Notes under the pieces: generated by a model
Databases searched by the model: none
What the model was told of the DNA's origin: nothing
Seen by the model: the letters and a program-made list of their open reading frames with translations, nothing else
Translations under genes and position numbers: made by a program
Part shown: in pieces, positions 1 to 9,200 of the stretch
Position numbering within the stretch: position 1 is the first letter of the stretch
Layout of the letters: each line of letters opens with the position of its first letter
Source: Arcticibacter pallidicorallinus
Lineage (GTDB): Bacteria; Bacteroidota; Bacteroidia; Sphingobacteriales; Sphingobacteriaceae
Assembly: GCF_003002875.1 (NCBI RefSeq)
Contig: NZ_PVTH01000001.1
Location: forward strand, 124,001 to 188,000
Direction of reading: 5' to 3'
Length of the DNA: 64,000 nucleotides

Positions 1-549
1 TTCAAAGATGCTATCGGACAAGCATTGATCATCAACGAAATGACAAAGGACCTGCCTCACGCCTGGGACGATATCGATCCAACCGTTTTGATCGACGACG
101 ATGGTCAGGCGTATATGTACTGGGGTAACGGTAGCTTAAAATGGGTGAAGCTTAAAAAGAATATGATCGAAATGGATGGTCCTATTACCACGCTAATGCC
201 AAAGAATTTCATCGAAGGTCCATGGGTGTATAAGCGTAAAGGAATGTATTATCTGGTGTATGCCAGTGCAGGTACAAAGCCTGAAATGATCGAATATTGT
301 ACTGCAACAAGTCCTACAGGTCCATGGACCTACCGCGGAATTATTCAGGAAAATGTTCCGAACAGCTTTACAACACATCCGGGTATTATCGATTATAAGG
401 GCAAGTCCTATTTCTTTTATCATAATGGGGTATTACCAACAGGGGGTAGCTACAGACGCTCCATTTGTGTAGACTATATGTATTACAATGAGGATGGTAC
501 CATTCAAAAAATTGTTCAGACGACAAAAGGTGTAGATCCAATTAAGTAA
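1..549 (+). CDS. Glycoside hydrolase family 43 protein, 3' part
   Basis: The frame is open from the first base, so the 5' end lies outside the window; 182 codons remain. The stretch DIDPTVLIDDDGQAYMYWG is the GH43 five-bladed-propeller signature that carries the pKa-modulating Asp, and EGPW (Glu codon at 214) is the usual general-acid position. GH43 enzymes release alpha-L-arabinofuranose or beta-xylose from arabinoxylan and related hemicelluloses. The general-base Asp of the first blade, and any signal peptide, would be in the missing part. The protein stops right after the fifth-blade region, so no extra C-terminal module is present. The GH31 gene follows 39 bp downstream on the same strand, which suggests one transcript. 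The family call is firm. Substrate (arabinosidase, xylosidase or bifunctional) cannot be decided. Confidence 0.85.
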   Translation, partial: FKDAIGQALIINEMTKDLPHAWDDIDPTVLIDDDGQAYMYWGNGSLKWVKLKKNMIEMDGPITTLMPKNFIEGPWVYKRKGMYYLVYASAGTKPEMIEYCTATSPTGPWTYRGIIQENVPNSFTTHPGIIDYKGKSYFFYHNGVLPTGGSYRRSICVDYMYYNEDGTIQKIVQTTKGVDPIK

Positions 550-588
550 GAAAAAATTCTTTTGTGATTGACCATAAGAAGAATCAGC

Positions 589-2997
589 ATGACTAAGGGC
601 TTTTTATTTACAGCAATTTTCATATTCTCGGGTGCATTCCTTGCCTTACGAGCACAGACTTTTCAACGGACCGAAGCAGGCGTCAAAACGACGTTTGGTT
701 CAGGTGAGGTTGAAATCCGGTTTTATTCCCCGTCGATTGTGCGGATTTTAAAGTCCCCTGGACCTGGCCTGGTAGCAAAGGAAAGTTTATCGGTGACTAA
801 AACCCCGGAGAAAACGTCTTTCAGCGTGAAACAGGTGGGGGATGAGATCGAGTTGCGCAGTACTGAGATGATTGTGGTCTATAATCAAGAGAATGGTCAG
901 GTCTCTTATAAAACTTCGAAGGAGAATAATCTTCTGAAAGAACAGGTTGCCGGGGCATCATTTACTCCTTTCAATGATGCAGGTAGCTCTACGCATACTG
1001 TGACGCAGGTATTTCAGCTTGAAAAAGATGAAAGTGTATATGGTTTGGGTTCACAGCAACAAGGGAAGATGGTTCAACGCAACCTCAGGATGAACATGGT
1101 CCAGGGAAATACAGATGATTACGTCCCTTTTCTACACTCTGTTAAAGGCTATGGTGTTTTTTGGGATAACTATTCACCAACGGTCTTCGAAGACAATGTA
1201 AAGGGAACAAGCTTCAGATCAGAAGTGGGTGAGGGAGTCGACTACTACTTCATGTATGGAGGGAACGCGGATGGGGTTATCGCGAAGATGCGTGATCTGA
1301 CAGGGCAGTCGCCCATGTTCCCTCTCTGGACGTTTGGCTTCTGGCAGAGTAAAGAACGCTATAAAAGTCAGAATGAGCTCGTCGGTGTTGTACAAAAATA
1401 CCGTGAGCTGGGGGTTCCCCTGGATGGTATTATTCAGGACTGGCAATACTGGGGTAACAATTATCTGTGGAATGGAATGGAGTTTCTGAATGGTGAGTTC
1501 TATAATCCAAAGAAGATGGTTGATGATGTACACGCCCTGAATGCCAGAATGATCATATCCATCTGGTCTTCTTTTGGTCCTCATACCAAGCCCTATCGAG
1601 AAATGGAGAAGCAAAATATGCTTTTGAACTTTGAAACTTGGCCACAGGCGGGCACAGATACCTGGCCGCCAAATATGGACTATCCTTCAGGTGTCCGGGT
1701 TTACGATGCATACAATCCCCTTGCACGCGATATCTACTGGAAATATCTGAAAAAGGGAATTTTCTCCCTCGGTATGGACGGGTGGTGGATGGATTCCACA
1801 GAGCCAGATCACCTCAGCTTTAAGCCAGAGGACTTTGACAATAAGACCTATCTGGGATCCTTCAGAAAGGTTAGAAATGCCTATCCGTTGATGACGGTAG
1901 GAGGAGTAGCGGAGCGTCAGAAAGCAGAGAGCCGTGAAAAGCGAGTTTTTATACTTACGCGTTCAGCATTCGCCGGTCAGCAGCGCTATGGGGCGAATAC
2001 CTGGTCGGGTGATGTAACAGCATCCTGGCAGGCACTGCAAAATCAGATATCAGCTGGACTGAATTTTTCGCTAACGGGGATTCCCTATTGGAACAGCGAT
2101 ATAGGCGGCTTTTTTCTTTCCAAATTTCCCGCAAAGCTGAATGATCCTGAGTACCGTGAGTTATATGCCAGATGGCTTGAGTTTGCCGCATTTACTCCGA
2201 TGATGCGCTCACATGGAGCAGACGCTCCACGGGAGATCTATCAATTTGGTAAAAAGGGAGATAGGGTTTATGATGCACTTGAGAAATTTATTCATCTGAG
2301 ATATAGTTTGCTCCCTTATATCTATTCTACCTCCTGGGATGTGACGAATAAACAATCCAGTATGATGAGAGCCCTGATGATGGATTTCGCGTCGGATCAT
2401 AAAGCCTTGAATATTAATGATCAGTTTATGTTTGGTAAGTCTTTCCTGGTGGCGCCTGTTACCGAGGCGATGTACATCGAGCGAGCGCAGGGAGCCGGGG
2501 TTCCGTCCGAGGATTTCAGCAAAGTCAAGGCTAAAGCTGTTTATCTTCCTCGAGGAACCAGCTGGTATGATTTCTGGACAGGCGAAAAAGTCGGCGGTGG
2601 CAGTACTGTGAATAAAGAGACCCCGATTGATATTATCCCCCTTTATGTCAGAGCCGGTTCTATTATTCCTTTTGGTCCCAAGGTGCAATATGCGGAAGAA
2701 AAGAAATGGGATAATCTGGAAATCCGGATATATCCCGGTGCGAGTGGATCCTTTACCTTGTATGAGGATGAGAACGATAATTATAATTATGAAAAGGGAG
2801 CTTATTCTACGATCACGTTTAACTGGGATGATGTGAAAAAGACTTTGGTCGTAAGTAACAGGAAAGGGTCTTTCCCGGGGATGCTGAAAGCCAGAAAGTT
2901 CAATGTTATTGTTGCCGGTGAACAAATGGATGGTGCTTCTAACGGTCAATTAGTAAACTATAACGGCAAAAAAGTGACTTTGAAGCTCAAAAGCTAG
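589..2997 (+). CDS. GH31 alpha-glycosidase (alpha-xylosidase or alpha-glucosidase type), secreted
   Basis: The 802-aa product starts with a signal peptide (MTKGFLFTAIFIFSGAFLALRAQ). ATG at 589 is preferred over an in-frame TTG at 568 because the signal peptide begins there. Domain order is an N-terminal beta-sandwich (about 30-230), the GH31 (beta/alpha)8 barrel (about 240-570) and C-terminal beta domains with a DUF5110-like end (YEDENDNYNY). The nucleophile is Asp402 in GMDGWWMDSTEPD and the acid/base is probably Asp475 in TWSGD. The WMDSTEP form is common in Bacteroidota GH31 proteins placed in hemicellulose loci. The neighbouring GH43 and acetylesterase make alpha-xylosidase action on xyloglucan or decorated xylan plausible, but alpha-glucosidase activity cannot be excluded from sequence alone. 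Confidence 0.88.
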   Translation: MTKGFLFTAIFIFSGAFLALRAQTFQRTEAGVKTTFGSGEVEIRFYSPSIVRILKSPGPGLVAKESLSVTKTPEKTSFSVKQVGDEIELRSTEMIVVYNQENGQVSYKTSKENNLLKEQVAGASFTPFNDAGSSTHTVTQVFQLEKDESVYGLGSQQQGKMVQRNLRMNMVQGNTDDYVPFLHSVKGYGVFWDNYSPTVFEDNVKGTSFRSEVGEGVDYYFMYGGNADGVIAKMRDLTGQSPMFPLWTFGFWQSKERYKSQNELVGVVQKYRELGVPLDGIIQDWQYWGNNYLWNGMEFLNGEFYNPKKMVDDVHALNARMIISIWSSFGPHTKPYREMEKQNMLLNFETWPQAGTDTWPPNMDYPSGVRVYDAYNPLARDIYWKYLKKGIFSLGMDGWWMDSTEPDHLSFKPEDFDNKTYLGSFRKVRNAYPLMTVGGVAERQKAESREKRVFILTRSAFAGQQRYGANTWSGDVTASWQALQNQISAGLNFSLTGIPYWNSDIGGFFLSKFPAKLNDPEYRELYARWLEFAAFTPMMRSHGADAPREIYQFGKKGDRVYDALEKFIHLRYSLLPYIYSTSWDVTNKQSSMMRALMMDFASDHKALNINDQFMFGKSFLVAPVTEAMYIERAQGAGVPSEDFSKVKAKAVYLPRGTSWYDFWTGEKVGGGSTVNKETPIDIIPLYVRAGSIIPFGPKVQYAEEKKWDNLEIRIYPGASGSFTLYEDENDNYNYEKGAYSTITFNWDDVKKTLVVSNRKGSFPGMLKARKFNVIVAGEQMDGASNGQLVNYNGKKVTLKLKS

Positions 2998-3221
2998 TGA
3001 GTTTTTGCAGACTTTCATTTCTGGTATTTCCGTGAAAATTTATTTTTAACATTTAAACATTGTCGACTATAGTCATTGAGAAAGGATTTATTTCGAGCAG
3101 GCTTAACTTTTTGATAATCGTGGTTGGAAGAGGGTGTATCACTACACAATGGTCACCCTTTCGCGGGCCTTTTTAAGAATGTCACCAAGATTGCTTATTT
3201 TTAGCTATAAATCTAAAGCGC

Positions 3222-3713
3222 ATGAAAACGAACATTCCCGCCATTTTATTTTTGGTCTCCGCTGTTTTTTTCGGATGCGGCTCCGGCCAAGAAGGTAAAC
3301 AGTCTCAGCAAAATAATGAAACTGCAGAAGATCTGATTAAGCAAACTCAGTGTTATGTTGCCATTGACGGTCCGGATACAGCCTACCTTAATTTGGACAG
3401 CCGTGCCGACGGTAAGATCAGCGGAAAATTGTTAATTGATTTTTCTGAAAAACCAGACAATGAAGGCGGTCTTGATGGAGAGTTCAAAGGTGATACTTTG
3501 TATGTAAATTACACGTTTACGACCGGGGAAAGTAAGACGATTTATAAAAATCCTCTTGCGTTTTTGAAAGATAACAATAGGCTGCTTCTGGGTGTCGGGG
3601 AAATCGAGTCTTATCTGGGCAAGTCTTATTTTAAGAAGGGGACTGCAATCGATTTTGAAAGGGGACGTTTTAAATTTGACCCGATCGATTGTCAGGATCA
3701 AAAGTTAAAATAA
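3222..3713 (+). CDS. Small lipoprotein of unknown function
   Basis: This 163-aa protein has a lipoprotein signal peptide ending in a lipobox, FFGC, with Cys19 as the lipidated residue, so it should sit in the periplasm or outer membrane. The mature part begins with a Gln/Asn-rich linker (about 22-38). A compact beta-rich domain of about 120 residues follows; its sequence reads like alternating strands (GKISGKLLIDF, GDTLYVNYTF). No catalytic motif is visible. A Cys near residue 45 and another near the C-terminus could form a disulfide. It lies 224 bp after the GH31 gene and 389 bp before the esterase gene, so it is probably transcribed on its own. The family is not recognised; the gene call itself is secure because of the signal peptide and absence of competing frames. 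Confidence 0.7.
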   Translation: MKTNIPAILFLVSAVFFGCGSGQEGKQSQQNNETAEDLIKQTQCYVAIDGPDTAYLNLDSRADGKISGKLLIDFSEKPDNEGGLDGEFKGDTLYVNYTFTTGESKTIYKNPLAFLKDNNRLLLGVGEIESYLGKSYFKKGTAIDFERGRFKFDPIDCQDQKLK

Positions 3714-4102
3714 CACATTTTACAGCAATATCTTTATTTTTTAAAATTCTTGTCAGCCATTGCCTATTCATGATCTGGGTGGGATGGTGCTGCTATGTTT
3801 GCAATTATCTACTTGACTGTCTTTGCTTTAAATAAAATGTCAAAGTTGGATGATGCTTGATTTAACATTTTTACCCAAACTATAACGAATGCTTTCGGTC
3901 ACCAATTGTGATTCAATCTATCTTTACTTCCAGGAAATAGCCAAAGAACTTTTTATGTTGAGCCCGCGAGGTTAGAGAAAGGTACCTAAAAAGGTTTAGA
4001 CCAGAAACCCATTCAGTTGGATATTTTCGAACAACTCACCAAAAGTAGAATAAATGCCATTGTATAACCGCTAATTTTTAAACACATATTCGCTACCCAT
4101 TT
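3714..4102 (+). other. Intergenic gap, 389 bp, AT-rich
   Basis: No supported gene. A 28-codon frame runs from ATG 3889 to TAG 3975 but has no ribosome-binding site or recognisable similarity. No strong hairpin or full TAnnTTTG box was seen. The gap probably contains the promoter of the downstream esterase gene. Confidence 0.4.
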
Positions 4103-6040
4103 ATGAATCGGAATAAATTATTTTTTTTACTTTCCCTGAATTTTTTCTTTCTTCAAAGCACTTTCTCTCAGGTAACGCTTCCCCGGCTCATAAGGGATAG
4201 TATGGTGCTGCAGCGCGATACGAAGCTTAAAATATGGGGTTGGGCCTCGCCAGGTGAAAAGGTGAGCATTCGGTTTAACGGCAAATCGACATCAGTAATT
4301 GCCGCTTCTAATGGAAAGTGGAATGCTGTGCTTCCGGCGATGAAAGCTGGGGGACCTTATGTTATGAATATTAAGGGGAAAAATACCATTCAACTTAAAG
4401 ATATTCTTATAGGAGATGTATGGCTTTGTGCCGGCCAGTCGAACATGGTGCACCAGATGTCATTACACAATATTACGTACGCTTCCGATATTGCAGAAGC
4501 GAACTATCCGGAGATACGGCAATTCTGGGTGGCGACAACAACCAGTCTAACCGGTCCTGAAAAAGATTATTCCAGCGGCAGCTGGAAGTGGGCTAATCCC
4601 ACAAATGTTGATGACTTCTCTGCGGTCGCTTATTTCTTCGCGAGACAGATTTATCAGAAACATCGTGTGCCGATAGGAATAATTAATACGAGCGTAGGCG
4701 GTACTCCGATAGAGGCCTGGACCAGCGAAGATGGGTTGAAGGATTTCGCAGAGATCGCTGCAACCATCACAAGGAATAAAGATACATCGTATGTAAACGA
4801 AAGAAACCGACAAGCAGCTGCAAGTCAGAGGCGGCCCAGGACTATTGTCGACAAAGGGCTGACAGGTGAGTTGAAATGGTACGAGACCAATTATGTTCCG
4901 AAAGGCTGGCAGCGCATAAGCGTTCCCGGCTACTGGGAAGATCAGGGAGTAAGAGATCTGAACGGTGTCGTGTGGTATAGGAGGGAAATAGATATTCCCC
5001 AGGAAATGACCGGGGTCCCTGCAAAGATATTTTTGGGGAGAATAGTCGATGCCGATGTGGTATATGTTAATGGTAAGCAAATTGGACAAACGGGATATCA
5101 ATACCCTCAAAGGAGATATTCTGTCGCGCCGGGGATTCTTAAGCCGGGTAAAAATATACTAGTTGTGCGGGTGCAGAATAACGGAGGTAAGGGAGGATTT
5201 GTACCAGATAAGCCTTATTTCGTAGAGGCGAATGGAAAGACTGTTGAACTTACGGGATACTGGCACTATAAGGTCGGCGAAGTTTATACACCTGTAAGAC
5301 GAAGTAATGTTGAACCTATCTCTGCTCAAGGTCAACCGACCTCCCTGTTCAACGCGATGGTAGCTCCTGCGACTAATTTCGCCATAAAGGGGGTTCTCTG
5401 GTATCAGGGGGAAAGCAATTCAGGCAATGCAACGGAGTATTATAAACTACTACCCGCTTTAATCAAAGACTACCGACAAGTATTTTATCAGCCTTCACTT
5501 CCGTTTTTATATGTACAGCTTCCTAATTTTGGTGACGCCAACTATCTTCCAACTGAAGGGGGGTGGCCTATTTTGCGTGAGGCTGCTTTGCAGACATTAA
5601 GTGTGCCAAATACTGCCATGGCAGTGACGATAGATTTAGGCGAATGGAATGATATTCACCCGGATAACAAAAAAGATGTTGGAGAAAGGCTGGCCCTCGC
5701 GGCGAGAAAGCTTGTTTATAATGAACGGCATCTCGTTTCTTCGGGACCACTATTTAAATCATCACGAATAGACGGGAATAAAATAATCATTGATTTTGAT
5801 CATGTGGGCAGTGGCTTGGTTGCAAGCGATGGCGAGGAACTTTCGCACTTTTCTATATCTGATGATAGTAAGAAATTCGTCTGGGCTAAGACCAGAATTG
5901 AGGGGAACAAGGTTATCGTTTGGGCGGAGGGAATGAATAACCCTAAGTATGTCAGATATGCATGGTCAGATAATCCTGCCGGTGCAAACCTCTATAATTC
6001 TGCTGGTTTACCTGCATCGCCTTTCAGAACGGACAAGTAA
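4103..6040 (+). CDS. SGNH/sialate-O-acetylesterase-like carbohydrate acetylesterase, secreted
   Basis: The 645-aa product has a signal peptide (MNRNKLFFLLSLNFFFLQSTFSQ) and matches the sialate 9-O-acetylesterase (SASA, DUF303) group. The nucleophile Ser113 is in LCAGQSNM and the Asp517/His519 pair in WNDIHPDN completes the SGNH catalytic set. GVLWYQGESN holds the oxyanion Asn block. Between the two halves of the esterase fold, at about 250-400, is an inserted GH2-type jelly-roll (YRREIDIP, DADVVYVNGKQIG), a known arrangement for CE20-like xyloglucan or xylan acetylesterases. In Bacteroidota these enzymes mostly deacetylate plant hemicellulose, not sialic acid. The position between GH31/GH43 and the hybrid sensor fits that role. 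Exact substrate is inference. Confidence 0.85.
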   Translation: MNRNKLFFLLSLNFFFLQSTFSQVTLPRLIRDSMVLQRDTKLKIWGWASPGEKVSIRFNGKSTSVIAASNGKWNAVLPAMKAGGPYVMNIKGKNTIQLKDILIGDVWLCAGQSNMVHQMSLHNITYASDIAEANYPEIRQFWVATTTSLTGPEKDYSSGSWKWANPTNVDDFSAVAYFFARQIYQKHRVPIGIINTSVGGTPIEAWTSEDGLKDFAEIAATITRNKDTSYVNERNRQAAASQRRPRTIVDKGLTGELKWYETNYVPKGWQRISVPGYWEDQGVRDLNGVVWYRREIDIPQEMTGVPAKIFLGRIVDADVVYVNGKQIGQTGYQYPQRRYSVAPGILKPGKNILVVRVQNNGGKGGFVPDKPYFVEANGKTVELTGYWHYKVGEVYTPVRRSNVEPISAQGQPTSLFNAMVAPATNFAIKGVLWYQGESNSGNATEYYKLLPALIKDYRQVFYQPSLPFLYVQLPNFGDANYLPTEGGWPILREAALQTLSVPNTAMAVTIDLGEWNDIHPDNKKDVGERLALAARKLVYNERHLVSSGPLFKSSRIDGNKIIIDFDHVGSGLVASDGEELSHFSISDDSKKFVWAKTRIEGNKVIVWAEGMNNPKYVRYAWSDNPAGANLYNSAGLPASPFRTDK

Positions 6041-6095
6041 TCATACTCTTTTACCGGCGCATGAGAATTTAAGGAAGTTATCCTTCCGCATTTAT

Positions 6096-6174
6096 AATTG
6101 GCCAGACGGAAACACCTGAAAAAGACATTTGCTTTAAATGCCTCAAATTTATGTGTATTTTCGTTTGGCCAATT
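6096..6174. repeat. Long-range inverted repeat upstream of the hybrid sensor gene
   Basis: Arms 6096-6111 and 6159-6174 are complementary at 14 of 16 positions (AATTGGCCA core), separated by 47 bp that contain a small internal inverted repeat (CATTT/AAATG near 6126-6140). It ends 61 bp before the hybrid sensor start codon. It could be a regulator-binding site or a transcribed stem. No T-run follows directly, so a simple terminator is less likely. Confidence 0.5.
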
Positions 6175-6235
6175 TTGTGTAGTTTGTAACTCTAATCAAT
6201 TACCTTAACACATAAGAGTATCAGATAACGTCAAA

Positions 6236-9200
6236 ATGGTATCTAAGAGGAGTCTTGTACCTATGTTGAACTGCTTAATATTCAAACCATTTTCCTGTTT
6301 CTGTATCCTGTTCTTATTTATCCTGCAAGGGATATACGCCCAAGAAAAAAAAATAAATTTCACGTCTCTGACATCTAAGGATGGTCTGTCGTCTAACGTT
6401 GTTACGGCGATTCTGAAGGATCGTTTTGGCATCATGTGGTTTGCCACCGAGGATGGGTTGAACAAGTATGACGGCACCAGTTTTACCGTTTATAGGCACA
6501 TTGCCGGTGATAGTAGTAGCTTGCCGACAAATGAGGTGGTTGCTTTGCATGAAGACCGCTCGGGGACATTATGGATAGGCACCAATGGTGGCTCCATTTG
6601 TTCATATGACAGAAAAAAAGACAAGTTCAGAACACTGTCTTCTCATAAGGGATTCAATAGTAAAAATAATGTTATACGAGCAATTGCGAGTGACTATGCA
6701 AATAATCTATGGATCTCCAATGTTAATGGCTTAAGTGTATTAAATCCCAGCACGGGGAAGCTCAGTAATTTCTTGACCGGCCCCGTCAATAGTGGGCGTC
6801 TGGCAAGCAAGACCGTGCTGTGTATTTTTGAAGATAGCAAACGCCGAATATGGGTCGGGTCGGCAGATGGACTGTTTTTATACAACAGGGCGAAAAATTC
6901 CTTTTCTCAGTTCATAAATGTTCCGGGCGACGAAGGTAGTTTGCCAAGTAATGCGGTGAGAAGTGTGGAAGAGGACGCGAACGGCGTCATTTGGGTTGGT
7001 ACGGATCGGGGACTTGGAATGCTATTGCCCGATGGGAGAAGGTTTAAAAGATTTCGTTATGGTGAAGGTCAAGGTGCAATAAGCAGCAGCGAGATTTACT
7101 CGGTAGTTGCAGACCGCAACGGTGGATTATGGTTAGGCACTGAGGACGGAATCAGTGTTTTGGACATTCATTCTGGGAAGGTCGATGTTTACAAGCCAGA
7201 CAGTCGCAATATCTACAGCCTGGCAAGTAAATCAGTCCGTTATATTTATATTGACGACCTCGGCACGCATTGGGTAAGTACCTATAAAGGGGGTATCAAT
7301 AAGTCAGATGTAAACCTCAACCTCTTCAACCTAAAGCGAAGCAACCCATTCGATGACCGGGGCTTGAGTTCGTCAAACGTAACATCTTTTGCGGAAGCTG
7401 CCAACGGCGATATTTTTATTGGAACAGATGGAGGTGGATTAAACTTATTTGATCGTCGCACCGGGCTGTTCCGTCATTTCGACTTGAAGCCAACAAATGC
7501 TGCTTCAGCTAAGCTGGCTATTCTTTCGCTTGAGATGAGCAAAGACGGTAAGCTATGGATTGGCACTTATGTTAATGGGCTCTTTGCACTTGATGTACGT
7601 ACGGGTAAATATGAGCAATACGCTAAAAATGGAGTGGTTAAGGGCCTTATCAACAATAGTGTGTTCTGCTTAAAAGAAGATTCAAGGGGGAATATATGGA
7701 TTGGCACCAACGGAGATGGTATAAGTGTCTATAACCCGGAGACAAAAGTTTTCAGATCAATATATAAAAACACATCTGCAGCAGGTACTCCCCGCTTACC
7801 TACCAACGGTTATATCCGGGCGATAGAAGAAGACAGCAGAGGGGATATTTGGATCGGCTCCCATGGTTCGGGCTTGGCTGTATTCAAACCCCAAAATGAA
7901 TCTTTCAAACTCTATGATAAAACTAATAGCCGGCTTCCCAATAATGTAGTTCTGTCTGTCGTCATGGACAGGAACAAAAAGATATGGGTAGGCACGAGGG
8001 GAGGCCTAAGTTTGTTTAACGAAAAAACCGGTCAGTTTACTACTTATTCAGAAAAGGACGGATTATCAAATGCAGCAGTCTATGAAATTATAGAGGACGG
8101 AAGAGGGCTTTTATGGTTGAGCACCACCTCCGGAATTAGCAGTTTCGACCCGAAGACCAAGAAGTTCCATAATTATAATACTCACAACGGTGTTCAAAAT
8201 AGTAATTTTAATAGCGGTGCAGGACTCAGGACTTTAGATGGTGAGCTGTTTTTTGGTGGTCAGGACGGTTTCAATCACTTCAATCCGGCAAACTTAAAAA
8301 CGAATGTGGAAGTTCCATCTGTGTTGGTTACTGAACTGAAAGTGGACAACAAAGTGGCTGTTCCCGGTGAGGACTCGCCAATAGATGAACATATCACCGT
8401 TTCGCGAGATATTTATCTTGATTATGCTAAAAACTTCTCCCTGGATTTCGTCGCGTTGAGTTATGTTACTTCCCAACAATACCGGTATGCGTACATGTTA
8501 GAGGGCTTCGATAAGTCATGGAACCACGTCGGCCAATCCAGAACTGCGTCATACACCAACCTTGACCCTGGAGACTATATATTCAAGGTGAGGGCCTGCG
8601 ATGCTGACGGAACGAAATGCGGGGAAGTCACATCGATTAGGATCCACGTAAAGCCACCATTCTGGATGACAATATATGCCTACATACTATATGTTGCTAC
8701 AGCTCTTGGGATACTGCTATATGTACGATATCGAGGAATTCGAAATTTGAAAAGGAAATTCGAAGCAGAACAGGAAAGAAGCAAGGCAAAACAACTGCTC
8801 GAACAGGAACGAAAGGAAGCAGAACGGCTGCATGAACTTGATATGCTTAAAATCAAGTTCTTAACAAATTTAAGTCACGAGTTCCGTACTCCGATTTCTC
8901 TCATTATGGGTCCTGTCGATACTCTTCTATCGGAAGAAAAGTTTGAATCCGGCAGCAGCCACCTATTCATGATTAAGCGCAATGCCCGAAGACTATTGAA
9001 TCTGGTGAATCAACTCCTGGACTTCCGGAAAATGGAGGAGCGGGAGCTAAAGTTGAGCTTATCAGAAGGTGAGTTTGTTTCTTTCGTGAAAGATGTCTCT
9101 GAATTATTCAGGGATCTCAGTTCACGGAAAAATATCGACCTGGTCTTTGAAAGCCAGCTCCACTATTTCAACACTTCTTTTGATCACGATAAACTGGAGC

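Noticed and set aside
2209-2949. 246-codon minus-strand frame opposite GH31
   Set aside because: Shadow of the GH31 coding sequence, whose catalytic motifs and DUF5110 end are intact.
4547-5110. 187-codon minus-strand frame opposite the acetylesterase
   Set aside because: Covers the inserted jelly-roll domain of the esterase, which reads correctly on the + strand.
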